Assembly (NCBI GenBank): GCA_023459335.1
Contig: JAEWUO010000003.1
Span: forward strand, 10,762 to 74,761
Reading direction: 5' to 3'
Source of the DNA: Bacillota bacterium
GTDB taxonomy: Bacteria > Bacillota > Clostridia > Christensenellales > CAG-138
DNA: 64,000 nucleotides
This document shows positions 57,465-64,000 of this stretch, piece by piece. Within the stretch, counting starts at the first letter, position 1. Every line of letters starts with the position of its first letter. The notes under the pieces were generated by a model. The model was not told the origin of the DNA, did not search any database, and was given only the letters and a program-made list of their open reading frames with translations. The translations under genes were made by a program, and so were the position numbers.

Positions 57465-58330
57465 GTTTTCTCCTCTTTGACCGTTTCGGAGAGGTAAACG
57501 CCTTCCGCGTGCCAGACTTCCTCCAGCTGCGTCAGGTGCTGATACGCCTCGTCCTTGCGTGCGTGCCCGATCGCAACGATGATCGCGTTGATTAAAGACA
57601 GCGGCGCCACGAGCGAATCCGCAAACGAGGCCATATCGCTCCGCGCGCAGAGCGTGAAGTCGGAGATGCGTGCGACGGGCGAAGTCGGCATATCGGTCAG
57701 CGCGATCAGCGTCGCGCCCTTGGATTTTGCGTACTTCATCGCGTCCACGGTGCGCGCGCTGTAGCGCGGAAAGCTGATGCCGAAACAGACGTCCGTCGAG
57801 TCCACGCGCAGCATGCGCTCGTGGATATCCTGCACCGCGCCGTTGACGAACATCACATTGTCGCAGACGTAGTCGAGATAATAGGTCAGAAACTGCGCGA
57901 GAGACATCGCGCTGCGGATGCCGAGCACATAGATGCGCCGCGCGCGGAGGATCGCGTTGATCGCGCCGTCGAAGCTCTCGTTGTCGATCATGTCGATCGT
58001 TGCACGGATGTTGTTCATATCGGAGGAAAGCACGGTTTTGAGCACGTCCTGCTGCGGAATATTCGCGGCGAGGCGGATGCGCTGCACGCTGGTCAGTCGG
58101 TGGCGGATAAGATCCTGCAGCGCCTCCTGCAGCGCGGGGTACCCGTCGAGGCCAAGCATGTACGCAAAGCGCACCACGGTGGATTCGGAGACGCCGACGC
58201 GCTCGCCCAGCTTCGCCGCGGTCATGAACGCCGCGTCGTCATAAGAATTGAAGATATATTCCGCGATGCGGCGCTGGCCTTTGGAAAATGTGGAATATTG
58301 TTTTTCCATCATCGAAAACAACGCGTCCAT
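57461..58330 (-). CDS. MurR/RpiR family transcriptional regulator
   Basis: A 289-residue regulator. The N-terminal HTH (MTAAKLGERVGVSESTVVRF, residues about 33-52) is of the RpiR type, and the SIS sugar-phosphate domain follows (RRIYVLGIRSAMSLAQFL, about 130). Family members sense sugar phosphates and repress carbohydrate genes. The four-base overlap with the HI0933-type flavoprotein gene and GGGAGG before the ATG make it the first gene of the long cluster, yet no sugar genes are in that cluster; its true target may be elsewhere. Confidence 0.94.
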   Translation of the reverse strand: MDALFSMMEKQYSTFSKGQRRIAEYIFNSYDDAAFMTAAKLGERVGVSESTVVRFAYMLGLDGYPALQEALQDLIRHRLTSVQRIRLAANIPQQDVLKTVLSSDMNNIRATIDMIDNESFDGAINAILRARRIYVLGIRSAMSLAQFLTYYLDYVCDNVMFVNGAVQDIHERMLRVDSTDVCFGISFPRYSARTVDAMKYAKSKGATLIALTDMPTSPVARISDFTLCARSDMASFADSLVAPLSLINAIIVAIGHARKDEAYQHLTQLEEVWHAEGVYLSETVKEEKT

Positions 58331-58384
58331 TCCGCTTACTTCCTCCCGAAAATCTAAATTCGTGCTTCCGCCGTGATCGAGCAG

Positions 58385-59152
58385 TCACTCCGTCCAGTTC
58401 AGGTCGCGCAGGTCCATTTCATCCAGCCGCGCATAGTGCGTCAGATCGTAAGTAACCGGCGTGAGGGTCACATACCCTTCCCGCGCCCAGCGGTCGTCCA
58501 CGTCCATACCGTCCGTACAGGTGTAACAGCCGCGCGGGGTCCAGTAATACTTTCGTCCGAAGGGGTCTTCGCGCTCCACAAATTTCAGCGCGTATTCCTC
58601 GACGCACAACGGCGCGTATTTTACGCCCTTGAGTTCCTTAAACGGCAGCGCGGGCACGTTGATATTGAGCACGGTTCCAAATTGCATCGGATGATGCGTT
58701 ACGTATTTTACCGCGATCGCGGCAATACGCGCCGCCGTATCGATATGCTCCGTCAGATAGGACATGCCGGATATCGCGATCGCCTGATACCCCAGCAGCG
58801 CCGCTTCATGCGCCGCGGCGACGGTTCCGCTGTAGAGCACGTCCGTACCGAGATTCGGCCCGTGGTTGATACCGGAAACGATCATATCCGGTTTGGGAAA
58901 TAGATTGCCCAGCGCAAGGCGTACGCAGTCCACAGGCGTGCCGCTGACGGAATATGCGGGGATATCGGGCAGCCCTTCGAGCCGCACCTTTTGCGCGCGA
59001 AGCGGTTCGTTGAGCGTCATCGCGCGGCTGACAGCGCTGCGTTCCCGATCCGGGGCGGAAATCATGATCTCGTGGGATTTGGAAAGCTCCGCGGCGAGCG
59101 CGCGCAGCCCTTCGGCAAACACGCCGTCGTCGTTGCTTAAAAGCAGTTTCAT
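58385..59152 (-). CDS. surE: 5'/3'-nucleotidase SurE
   Basis: A 255-residue metal-dependent nucleotidase. The N-terminus LLLSNDDGVFAEGLRAL holds the metal-binding Asp pair, and SGINHGPNLGTDVLYSGTVAAA (about 95-116) is the Ser/Asn metal and phosphate site. It dephosphorylates nucleoside mono- and polyphosphates in stationary phase. Length is normal. GGAG stands before the ATG at 59152. The gene lies 54 bases upstream of the RpiR gene. Confidence 0.97.
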   Translation of the reverse strand: MKLLLSNDDGVFAEGLRALAAELSKSHEIMISAPDRERSAVSRAMTLNEPLRAQKVRLEGLPDIPAYSVSGTPVDCVRLALGNLFPKPDMIVSGINHGPNLGTDVLYSGTVAAAHEAALLGYQAIAISGMSYLTEHIDTAARIAAIAVKYVTHHPMQFGTVLNINVPALPFKELKGVKYAPLCVEEYALKFVEREDPFGRKYYWTPRGCYTCTDGMDVDDRWAREGYVTLTPVTYDLTHYARLDEMDLRDLNWTE

Positions 59153-59223
59153 GCAGGAACTCCGTCAAGTTATAGTGGGTGTATTGTATCATACCTCGCA
59201 GATGAATGCAAAAGAAACAGTAA

Positions 59224-59250
59224 TGTGCAGGAGAGGCTGTATTCCCCTGC
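59224..59250 (-). terminator. Hairpin between the 59287 gene and surE
   Basis: GTGCAGG with CCTGCAC (14-base loop), without a T-run. It may be a weak terminator for the membrane-protein gene or an RNA-processing site. Confidence 0.3.
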
Positions 59251-59286
59251 ACAGATAATGTGCCTTCATTTTGAGTTATATTGTGA

Positions 59287-59745
59287 TTATCGGCCGTCAG
59301 GCTGCGCGGTCAACTGCTCAATATGAAATCCGTTCGCGCCGTCCACATACCCATAACTGTTGATTGCGGCGACTGTTGCGACCTGAATGATCGCGATCGC
59401 CAGCAGAGCAAAAAACCAGGTTCCCCGAGGAAAACGCGCCCGCCCGCGGAACGCACGATAGAGCAGCCGGTTCAGGATAATCGTCAGGATCACCGGCGAG
59501 AACAGAAGCAGCAGCTGGAATGCGCTTTCGAGAAGTACCTGCACCGTTCCGCTTTTCAGATTCGACCAGTCGAACGCAAGTGCGTATCCAAGCATATACA
59601 GCGCGTAAACCGCAAGAAGGACGTTGAGGACGGCCATGACCAGAAAATACGCGAAAACGCGACCTGCGCCGGCTTTTGGCCTTTGGAAAATCTGCCGTCC
59701 GTAACGCTCTTCTCCCGCTTCGGGGTGGCGGTTTGCGTGTCCCAT
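59287..59745 (-). CDS. Small membrane protein, three to four helices
   Basis: A 152-residue protein with predicted membrane helices at about residues 33-55, 70-92, 108-128. The piece MAVLNVLLAVYALYMLGYAL, a Arg-rich loop (LYRAFRGRARFPRG) and a soluble C-terminus (DGANGFHIEQLTAQPDG) are visible. No family recognised. The ATG at 59745 has GAGG nine bases upstream; a TTG two codons earlier is in frame. It sits between udk (41 bases upstream) and surE on the same strand and may be co-transcribed with udk. Confidence 0.7.
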   Translation of the reverse strand: MGHANRHPEAGEERYGRQIFQRPKAGAGRVFAYFLVMAVLNVLLAVYALYMLGYALAFDWSNLKSGTVQVLLESAFQLLLLFSPVILTIILNRLLYRAFRGRARFPRGTWFFALLAIAIIQVATVAAINSYGYVDGANGFHIEQLTAQPDGR

Positions 59746-59786
59746 GCTCAATGTCCTCTCTCTATCCGGTCTTATGAGGCTGCTCG

Positions 59787-60467
59787 TCAGTCGGCGATTC
59801 CGATCTCTTCGATCGAGGGCTGCCCAGCCCCCTGCGTTTCCGGCTCGATAAATCGCTCGGCGAGCACCTTTGTGGTCAGGTATGCGGAGATCGCGTCAAT
59901 CGCCATTTTGTTCTTGCCGCCGCGCATGACCGCAAAATCCGCGTCGTTGATGTAATTGGCGATGTACTTTTCATAGACAGGCTTGACCGTGTCCAGATAC
60001 TGCTCGGCGATGTTGTCGATGGAACGCCCGCGCGCTTTGATATCCCGTTTTATGCGCCTTAGCAGGCAGATATCCACGTCTACGTGCAAATAGACCTTGA
60101 GCGCCATCTTCTCGCAGAGGCGCTTGTCGTAAAACATATGGATGCCTTCGAGAACGAGTACCTCCGGCGGCGGAATCAGCACGTCCGGCGTATCCGCGCG
60201 CTGGTAATTCACGTAATCGTAGCCTTTCGTTGTGATCGGCTTCCCGCTCTCCATCAGCGCGATGTCGTTCAGGAGTTCGTCGAAATCGAAGATGTCCGGT
60301 TCGTCATAGTTGAGCTTGATGCGTTCCGAAAACGGCAAATCCGGAAAATCGCGATAGTAGCAGTCCTGCCCGATGATGGTGCAGCTGCATGCGAGGGAAT
60401 CCTTGATCCGCTTTGCCAGCGTGCTCTTTCCGCTGCCGCTCGCGCCGCAGATGCCGACGATGATCAT
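59787..60467 (-). CDS. udk: Uridine kinase
   Basis: A 226-residue kinase of the uridine/cytidine kinase group. The P-loop is GICGASGSGKSTLA, followed by IGQDCYYRDF and NYDEPDIFDFDEL, which contact the nucleoside, and IPPPEVLVLEGIHMFYD (Walker-like). It phosphorylates uridine and cytidine in salvage. Start 60467 has GGAG nine bases upstream; the ATG at 60473 has the same site three bases away and is less likely. It has a promoter (TTGCCA, 18, TACACT). Confidence 0.95.
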   Translation of the reverse strand: MIIVGICGASGSGKSTLAKRIKDSLACSCTIIGQDCYYRDFPDLPFSERIKLNYDEPDIFDFDELLNDIALMESGKPITTKGYDYVNYQRADTPDVLIPPPEVLVLEGIHMFYDKRLCEKMALKVYLHVDVDICLLRRIKRDIKARGRSIDNIAEQYLDTVKPVYEKYIANYINDADFAVMRGGKNKMAIDAISAYLTTKVLAERFIEPETQGAGQPSIEEIGIAD

Positions 60468-60533
60468 GCTCATCCACTCCTAAGTTAACATGCATAACGG
60501 ATTGGGAATGTTACTGCCCGTCCGGTATTCGTC

Positions 60534-60563
60534 AGTGTATCATGAATAGGCTCTTTTTGGCAA
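60534..60563 (-). promoter_or_regulatory. Promoter of udk
   Basis: TTGCCA (60563-60558), 18 bases and TACACT (60539-60534) on the minus strand, leaving a leader of about 60 bases. Confidence 0.5.
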
Positions 60564-60590
60564 CGCGAACTGTCTATATCTTGTACAAAT

Positions 60591-60663
60591 AAAAGCCAGC
60601 CCGGAGAACCGGGCTGGTTTGAAAGGAACAACTTCCTTACTTGACTTCGCAGGTTGCGCCGAC
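60591..60663 (-). repeat. Second copy of the rplL 3' end with its terminator
   Basis: These 73 bases repeat 60693-60765 with three mismatches (60595, 60599, 60631). They include the last eight sense codons and stop of rplL (reading VGATCEVK-stop) and the hairpin CCAGCCCGG-TTCT-CCGGGCTGG with a T-rich tail. The region is not translated in frame with anything upstream; it looks like a duplicated tail. Between the copies lie 29 AT-rich bases. Confidence 0.9.
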
Positions 60664-60697
60664 CCCATCTATTTATCAAAAATAAATAAATAAAAAA

Positions 60698-60719
60698 CCA
60701 ACCCGGAGAACCGGGCTGG
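60698..60719 (-). terminator. First terminator after rplL
   Basis: CCAGCCCGG-TTCT-CCGGGTTGG (two G-U pairs) followed by TTTTTTATTTATTT on the minus strand, 20 bases after the stop codon. The copy at 60596-60617 acts as a second terminator. Confidence 0.88.
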
Positions 60720-60738
60720 TTTGAAAGGAACAGCTTCC

Positions 60739-61113
60739 TTACTTGACTTCGCAGGTTGCGCCGACTTCCTTGAACGCCGCGACGATTTTCTCGGCTTCTT
60801 CCTTGTTGACGCCTTCCTTGACCTTGCTCGGCGCGCCGTCGACAACGTCTTTGGCTTCCTTGAGGCCGAGGCCGGTGAGCTCGCGGACAACCTTGATGAC
60901 CTTGATCTTCTCGGCTCCGACTTCCGTGAGGACGACGTCGAATTCGGTCTTCTCTTCCACTTCCTCGGCAGCGGCGCCGGCAGCGGGGCCGGCGACTGCG
61001 ACGGCGGTTGCCGCGGCGGATACGCCGAATTCCTCTTCGAGCGCCTTCACGAGCTCAAACAGTTCCAGAACGGACATCGCTTTGATGTCTGCGATCAATT
61101 TTTCCTTATCCAT
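60739..61113 (-). CDS. rplL: 50S ribosomal protein L7/L12
   Basis: A 124-residue stalk protein that binds translation factors. The N-terminal dimer domain (EKLIADIKAMSVLELFELVK) is followed by an Ala/Gly hinge (about 40-55) and the C-terminal factor-binding domain (VVLTEVGAEKIKVIKVVREL, GLKEAKDVVDGAPSKVK). The ATG at 61113 has GGAGG six bases upstream. It follows rplJ in the usual rplJL order. Its 3' end is partly repeated just downstream. Confidence 0.98.
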   Translation of the reverse strand: MDKEKLIADIKAMSVLELFELVKALEEEFGVSAAATAVAVAGPAAGAAAEEVEEKTEFDVVLTEVGAEKIKVIKVVRELTGLGLKEAKDVVDGAPSKVKEGVNKEEAEKIVAAFKEVGATCEVK

Positions 61114-61180
61114 AATTTCCTCCATAATTTTTACGCGGATTTCCCGCAAATTTGTCGTTTTTGTCCTGTGCGGGTTCCGC

Positions 61181-61690
61181 TTACGCTTCCACTCCGCCCT
61201 GTTTCTTTGCAATCTCGTTGATCACGATTGCGAGCTTGGAAATCGGGGACATCATGGACCCCAGCATCCGTGCAATCAGCACCTCACGGCTCGGCATATC
61301 TGCGATCGCTTCGATCTGCGCCGCGTTGAGAATGCTCTTCTCGACGATTCCGCCTTTCAGCTCGCATTTCTTCGCCTTCTTTACGAAAGCTCTGAGGATG
61401 CGTGCCGGAGCGGCGACGTCGTCATACCCGAATGCGAACGCGCTGGGTCCTTTGAGGATACTGGCGTCCTTTGCGTCGATACCGAGGGATTCGCACGCGC
61501 GCTCCATGATATGGTTTTTCAGCACCGCGTATTCCACACCGGCTTTGCGCATTTCCGCGCGCAGTTCGGTATCCTCCGCAACGGTGATGCCGCGGTAATC
61601 GAAAACGACGATGCTCTGCGCCTTTTTAACCTTTTCTGCGACGAGAGAAACCTGCTCCGCTTTGCGTTCGATATTCTGAACGTTTGCCAT
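61181..61690 (-). CDS. rplJ: 50S ribosomal protein L10
   Basis: A 169-residue protein, the base of the L7/L12 stalk. IVVFDYRGITVAEDTELRAE, YAVLKNHIMERA and SAFAFGYDDVAAPARIL are characteristic. It represses its own leader when in excess. AAGGAGG lies 11 bases before the ATG. The L10 leader stands immediately upstream. Confidence 0.98.
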   Translation of the reverse strand: MANVQNIERKAEQVSLVAEKVKKAQSIVVFDYRGITVAEDTELRAEMRKAGVEYAVLKNHIMERACESLGIDAKDASILKGPSAFAFGYDDVAAPARILRAFVKKAKKCELKGGIVEKSILNAAQIEAIADMPSREVLIARMLGSMMSPISKLAIVINEIAKKQGGVEA

Positions 61691-61724
61691 CTGTTTGTTT
61701 CACCTCCTTAGTAAAATGTTTGAT

Positions 61725-61861
61725 CAAAAAAATCCTTCCGCCCGATTCAGACAGAAGGATTGCATACAAAAATTCTCTGCTTGTACGCATCACCTCGGCA
61801 GGACTTGCGCGGTTTCCCGCTGCCGGCTGTCTTGGGCGATTGATAAACCTTTGTTAGGTTA
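61725..61861 (-). promoter_or_regulatory. Ribosomal L10 leader with promoter
   Basis: The promoter is TTGACA (61884-61879), 17 bases, TAACCT (61861-61856). The transcript then folds the L10-leader pattern seen in Firmicutes: a stem around GACAGCCGGC...GTCCTGCCGAGGTGATGCG, and near its 3' end AATCCTTC...GAAGGATTTTTTTG, a terminator-like hairpin. Excess L10-L12 complex binding this RNA should lower rplJL expression. Confidence 0.85.
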
Positions 61862-61904
61862 TCATATGATCATTCGGTTGTCAACGATAACAAGCGAATG
61901 CTCC

Positions 61905-61938
61905 GTTCGGGAAAGGCCGAAAACGGCCTTTCCGAACG
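61905..61938 (-). terminator. GC-rich hairpin between rplA and the L10 leader
   Basis: GTTCGG-AAAGGCCG-TTTT-CGGCCTTT-CCCGAAC, a strong stem without a following T-run, 9 bases after the rplA stop. It may be a terminator variant or an RNase processing site. Confidence 0.45.
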
Positions 61939-61946
61939 AATTTGTG

Positions 61947-62636
61947 TTAGAACTTCAGGGTGTTGAACTTCACGCCGGGGCCCATCGTCGCGCTGATGAC
62001 GACGCTCTTGAGATAGGTGCCCTTCGCGGCGGACGGCTTCGCCTTGACGATCGCGTCCATGAGCGTGGTCAGGTTCTCTTCCAGCTTGTCCGCGCCGAAG
62101 GATGCCTTGCCGATCGGGCAGTGAACGATACTGGTCTTGTCGACGCGGTACTCCACCTTACCGGCTTTGATATCCGCGACGGCTTTTGCCACGTCCATCG
62201 TAACCGTGCCGGACTTCGGGTTCGGCATGAGTCCTTTCGGGCCGAGCACGCGGCCGATGCGGCCGACGACGCCCATCATGTCCGGGGTCGCGACGCAGAC
62301 GTCGAACTCAAACCAGTTCTCAGTCTGGATCTTCTTCACGAGATCTTCGTCGCCTACGTAATCGGCTCCGGCTTCCTGCGCTTCGCGCGCTTTGTCGGCC
62401 TTTGCGAATACTAAGACGCGAACCTTTTTGCCCGTTCCGTGCGGGAGAACGACCGCGCCGCGGACCTGCTGGTCGGCATGGCGGGGATCGACGCCGAGGC
62501 GGATGGACGCTTCGATGGTTTCGTCAAACTTCGCTTTCGCAGTGGTGACGACGAGGTCGAGCCCTTCGCGTACATCGTACAGCTTCTGGGCTTCGATGCT
62601 CTTCCTGCTCTCGTTATAATTCTTTCCGTGTTTCAT
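61947..62636 (-). CDS. rplA: 50S ribosomal protein L1
   Basis: A 229-residue protein. KHGKNYNESRKSIEAQKLYD (start), HGTGKKVRVLVFAKADKA and GRVLGPKGLMPNPKSGTV are hallmarks of L1, which sits at the ribosome E-site and autoregulates the L11-L1 operon. The ATG at 62636 is 14 bases after the rplK stop. Confidence 0.98.
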   Translation of the reverse strand: MKHGKNYNESRKSIEAQKLYDVREGLDLVVTTAKAKFDETIEASIRLGVDPRHADQQVRGAVVLPHGTGKKVRVLVFAKADKAREAQEAGADYVGDEDLVKKIQTENWFEFDVCVATPDMMGVVGRIGRVLGPKGLMPNPKSGTVTMDVAKAVADIKAGKVEYRVDKTSIVHCPIGKASFGADKLEENLTTLMDAIVKAKPSAAKGTYLKSVVISATMGPGVKFNTLKF

Positions 62637-62650
62637 GTTCTCGTCCCCCC

Positions 62651-63076
62651 TCAGTCCGCAACGGTGACGCCCATGCTGCGGGCGGTGCCCTCGATCATGG
62701 ACATGGCCGTCTCAAGGCTGCCCGCGTTGAGGTCGGGCATTTTCAGCTCAGCGATCTCTCGGATCTGCGCCTTGGTGATCGTTGCGACTTTATTCTTGTT
62801 CGGGACGCCGGATGCGGTCTCGATACCGCAGGCCTTCTTGATCAGAACGGCCGCGGGAGGCGTCTTGGTGATGAACGAGAACGAGCGGTCCTGATAGACC
62901 GTGATGACTACCGGGATGATGAGCCCGGCGGATTTCTGCGTGCGCTCGTTGAATTCCTTGCAGAACGCCATGATGTTGACGCCCTGCTGGCCCAGCGCGG
63001 GGCCGACCGGCGGCGCGGGTGTCGCCTTTGCCGCAGGAATTTGCAGTTTTACGTAGCCTTGGATTTTCTTTGCCAT
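62651..63076 (-). CDS. rplK: 50S ribosomal protein L11
   Basis: A 141-residue protein of the GTPase centre. KKIQGYVKLQIPAAKATPAP, PVGPALGQQGVNIMAFCKEF and KTPPAAVLIKKACGIETASG are family hallmarks. GGAGGGAACTGCA precedes the ATG. The gap to nusG (147 bases) carries a 37-bp repeat. Confidence 0.98.
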   Translation of the reverse strand: MAKKIQGYVKLQIPAAKATPAPPVGPALGQQGVNIMAFCKEFNERTQKSAGLIIPVVITVYQDRSFSFITKTPPAAVLIKKACGIETASGVPNKNKVATITKAQIREIAELKMPDLNAGSLETAMSMIEGTARSMGVTVAD

Positions 63077-63134
63077 TGCAGTTCCCTCCGTTTTTATTGG
63101 TTGTGGTCAGCGGGGTGCCTCCCCCTCCCACATT

Positions 63135-63210
63135 CTATAAGACGCGTAAGCGCGTTACAGACGATTGACGATCTATAGACGCGCAAGCGCGTTACAGACG
63201 ATTGACGATT
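63135..63210. repeat. Tandem 37-bp repeat between nusG and rplK
   Basis: CTATA(A)GACGCG(T/C)AAGCGCG then TTACAGACGATTGACGAT occurs twice in a row (63135-63172 and 63173-63209), followed by a third partial TGACGA. Each unit holds a CGCG/CGCG foldback. The copies differ at one base and one indel. No ORF crosses them. Confidence 0.75.
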
Positions 63211-63222
63211 GACGAGATTTTT

Positions 63223-63810
63223 CTAGATTCTCTGAACCTGCACAAAATCGAGTTCCACAGGGGTTTCCCTCCCGAACATCGACACCGTGAGTTTGATCTT
63301 CTGGCGTTCGGCGTCCAGCGCCTCGACGCGGCCGGTGAAGTTCTCCAGCGGGCCGGAGACGACGCGGACGGTCTCGCCCACCTCGATATTGAGCACGATC
63401 GGAATCCGCTCCACGCCCATGGCGGTGACTTCCTCATCCGAAAGGGGAACGGGTTTGCTGCCGGGGCCGACAAACCCCGTCACGCCGCGCGTGTTGCGTA
63501 CGACATACCAGGCGCGCGGGTTCATCACCAGATCGATCGATTTCCCGCCGCCCTGCTCCGCGGGGCGTTCTTTTTCCAGAACGTCCACGAGCATTTTGAC
63601 CATGACGTAGCCGGGGAATACTTTCCGTTGGGTCGTCTTGCGTTTTCCGTTCGGCAAAATCTCGATGGTTTCTTCCGTAGGATATTTGACCTCTAGGATA
63701 ATATCCTGAAGTCCGGCGTTTTCCACGGATTTTTCAAGGTCTTCTTTGACCTTGTTTTCATAACCCGAGTAGGTATGAACGACATACCATTTTGCTTCCT
63801 GCACGCTCAT
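63223..63810 (-). CDS. nusG: Transcription termination/antitermination protein NusG
   Basis: A 195-residue protein. The NGN domain begins EAKWYVVHTYSGYENKVKED, with PTEETIEILPNGKRKT and FPGYVMVKMLV; the C-terminal KOW domain follows (GETVRVVSGPLENFTGRVEAL). It modulates RNA polymerase pausing and termination. AAGGAGCA precedes the ATG, 6 bases after secE's stop. Length fits the family plus a short linker. Confidence 0.98.
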   Translation of the reverse strand: MSVQEAKWYVVHTYSGYENKVKEDLEKSVENAGLQDIILEVKYPTEETIEILPNGKRKTTQRKVFPGYVMVKMLVDVLEKERPAEQGGGKSIDLVMNPRAWYVVRNTRGVTGFVGPGSKPVPLSDEEVTAMGVERIPIVLNIEVGETVRVVSGPLENFTGRVEALDAERQKIKLTVSMFGRETPVELDFVQVQRI

Positions 63811-63816
63811 TGCTCC

Positions 63817-64000
63817 TTACCCGATTTTAATATTGCTCAGCGCGCCGAAACCGCTCGAAAAAACGAGATCGAGAATGTAGATAATCAACGCCATACCGAG
63901 AACGAATACGATAACCGCCAGCGTATGGCTGAAAAGCTCCTTGCCGGAAAGCCAGGTGAGCTTTTTCACTTCGCCGATCATCTCGCGGAGAAAACGGAAC
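63817..64000 (-). CDS. secE: Preprotein translocase subunit SecE (5' part missing)
   Basis: The C-terminal part of a SecE protein, cut by the right edge. The visible 60 residues read from the edge as RFLREMIGEVKKLTWLSGKE (conserved amphipathic helix) and one membrane helix (LAVIVFVLGMALIIYILDLV), ending SSGFGALSNIKIG. The order secE-nusG-rplK-rplA is the usual one. The N-terminus lies outside the window. Confidence 0.9.
   Translation of the reverse strand, partial: FRFLREMIGEVKKLTWLSGKELFSHTLAVIVFVLGMALIIYILDLVFSSGFGALSNIKIG

Noticed and set aside
60591..60663. A second L7/L12 gene
   Set aside because: Only the last eight codons and the terminator are repeated; no domain of the protein is present.
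63135..63210. CRISPR array
   Set aside because: The units are directly adjacent, without spacers, and lie in a ribosomal-protein operon.

Overview
The window looks like chromosomal DNA of a moderately GC-rich, Gram-positive anaerobe of the class Clostridia (inference). Support: a single-gene fusion of IspH with ribosomal protein S1, a T-box leader in front of trpB, a ribosomal L10 leader, a Spo0A-type DNA-binding domain, glycyl-radical and radical-SAM enzymes, an iron-dependent alcohol dehydrogenase, and sigma-A type promoters (TTGACA/TATAAT-like) throughout. No phage, plasmid or CRISPR features were seen. The only mobile element is one decayed IS1182-family insertion sequence.

Layout. 1-13 kb: small accessory and housekeeping genes, mostly on the minus strand: a DUF134 regulator and a Cys/His-rich peptide, a tandem pair of duplicated GNAT acetyltransferases, a NUDIX hydrolase, a TetR-controlled ABC exporter, a GT-C membrane enzyme, release factor 3, tRNA-Ala(CGC), a Gfo/Idh/MocA oxidoreductase with a perfect palindromic operator, an aspartate-racemase-type gene, and tRNA-Arg(ACG). 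13-20 kb: surface-glycan genes (a large membrane protein and three overlapping GT4 glycosyltransferases) around an SDR reductase and endonuclease IV. 20-27 kb: a glycyl-radical enzyme operon (enzyme, activase, FMN split-barrel-like protein), a stand-alone Spo0A C-terminal-domain protein, and an alcohol dehydrogenase/ThiF-like pair. 27-31 kb: a lower-GC patch with an AhpD-like protein, a DUF6020-like membrane protein and a GT2 glycosyltransferase.

31-42 kb: pyrG, glmS, T-box-controlled trpB, a lipoprotein, clpB preceded by a ribbon-helix-helix gene, and a MalY-type C-S lyase. 42-48 kb: a patch of decay and stress genes: a broken IS1182 element, a dead ydeI homologue, OsmC, a MutM-like glycosylase without the catalytic proline, a nitroreductase, a molybdopterin-type lipoprotein and a frameshifted DUF2871 protein. 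48-52 kb: a VanW/YoaR-type cell-wall protein, GtrA and asparagine synthase. 52-60 kb: the cluster rpiR-like, HI0933-type flavoprotein, cmk, plsC, ispH-rpsA, with surE and udk beside it. 60.7-64 kb: rplL, rplJ, rplA, rplK, nusG and secE (cut by the right edge), all on the minus strand.

Points that stand out: the unassigned glycyl-radical enzyme operon; the receiver-less Spo0A-like protein; the RHH-clpB operon; a second copy of the rplL 3' end with its terminator; short repeats upstream of nfo and between nusG and rplK; a G-rich hairpin in the glmS leader in place of a recognisable glmS ribozyme; and promoters placed so that three genes (SDR, first GT4, GtrA) would have almost leaderless mRNAs, two of them in divergent pairs whose -35 boxes abut. 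Functions are assigned from recognised sequence motifs only; no database search was possible.
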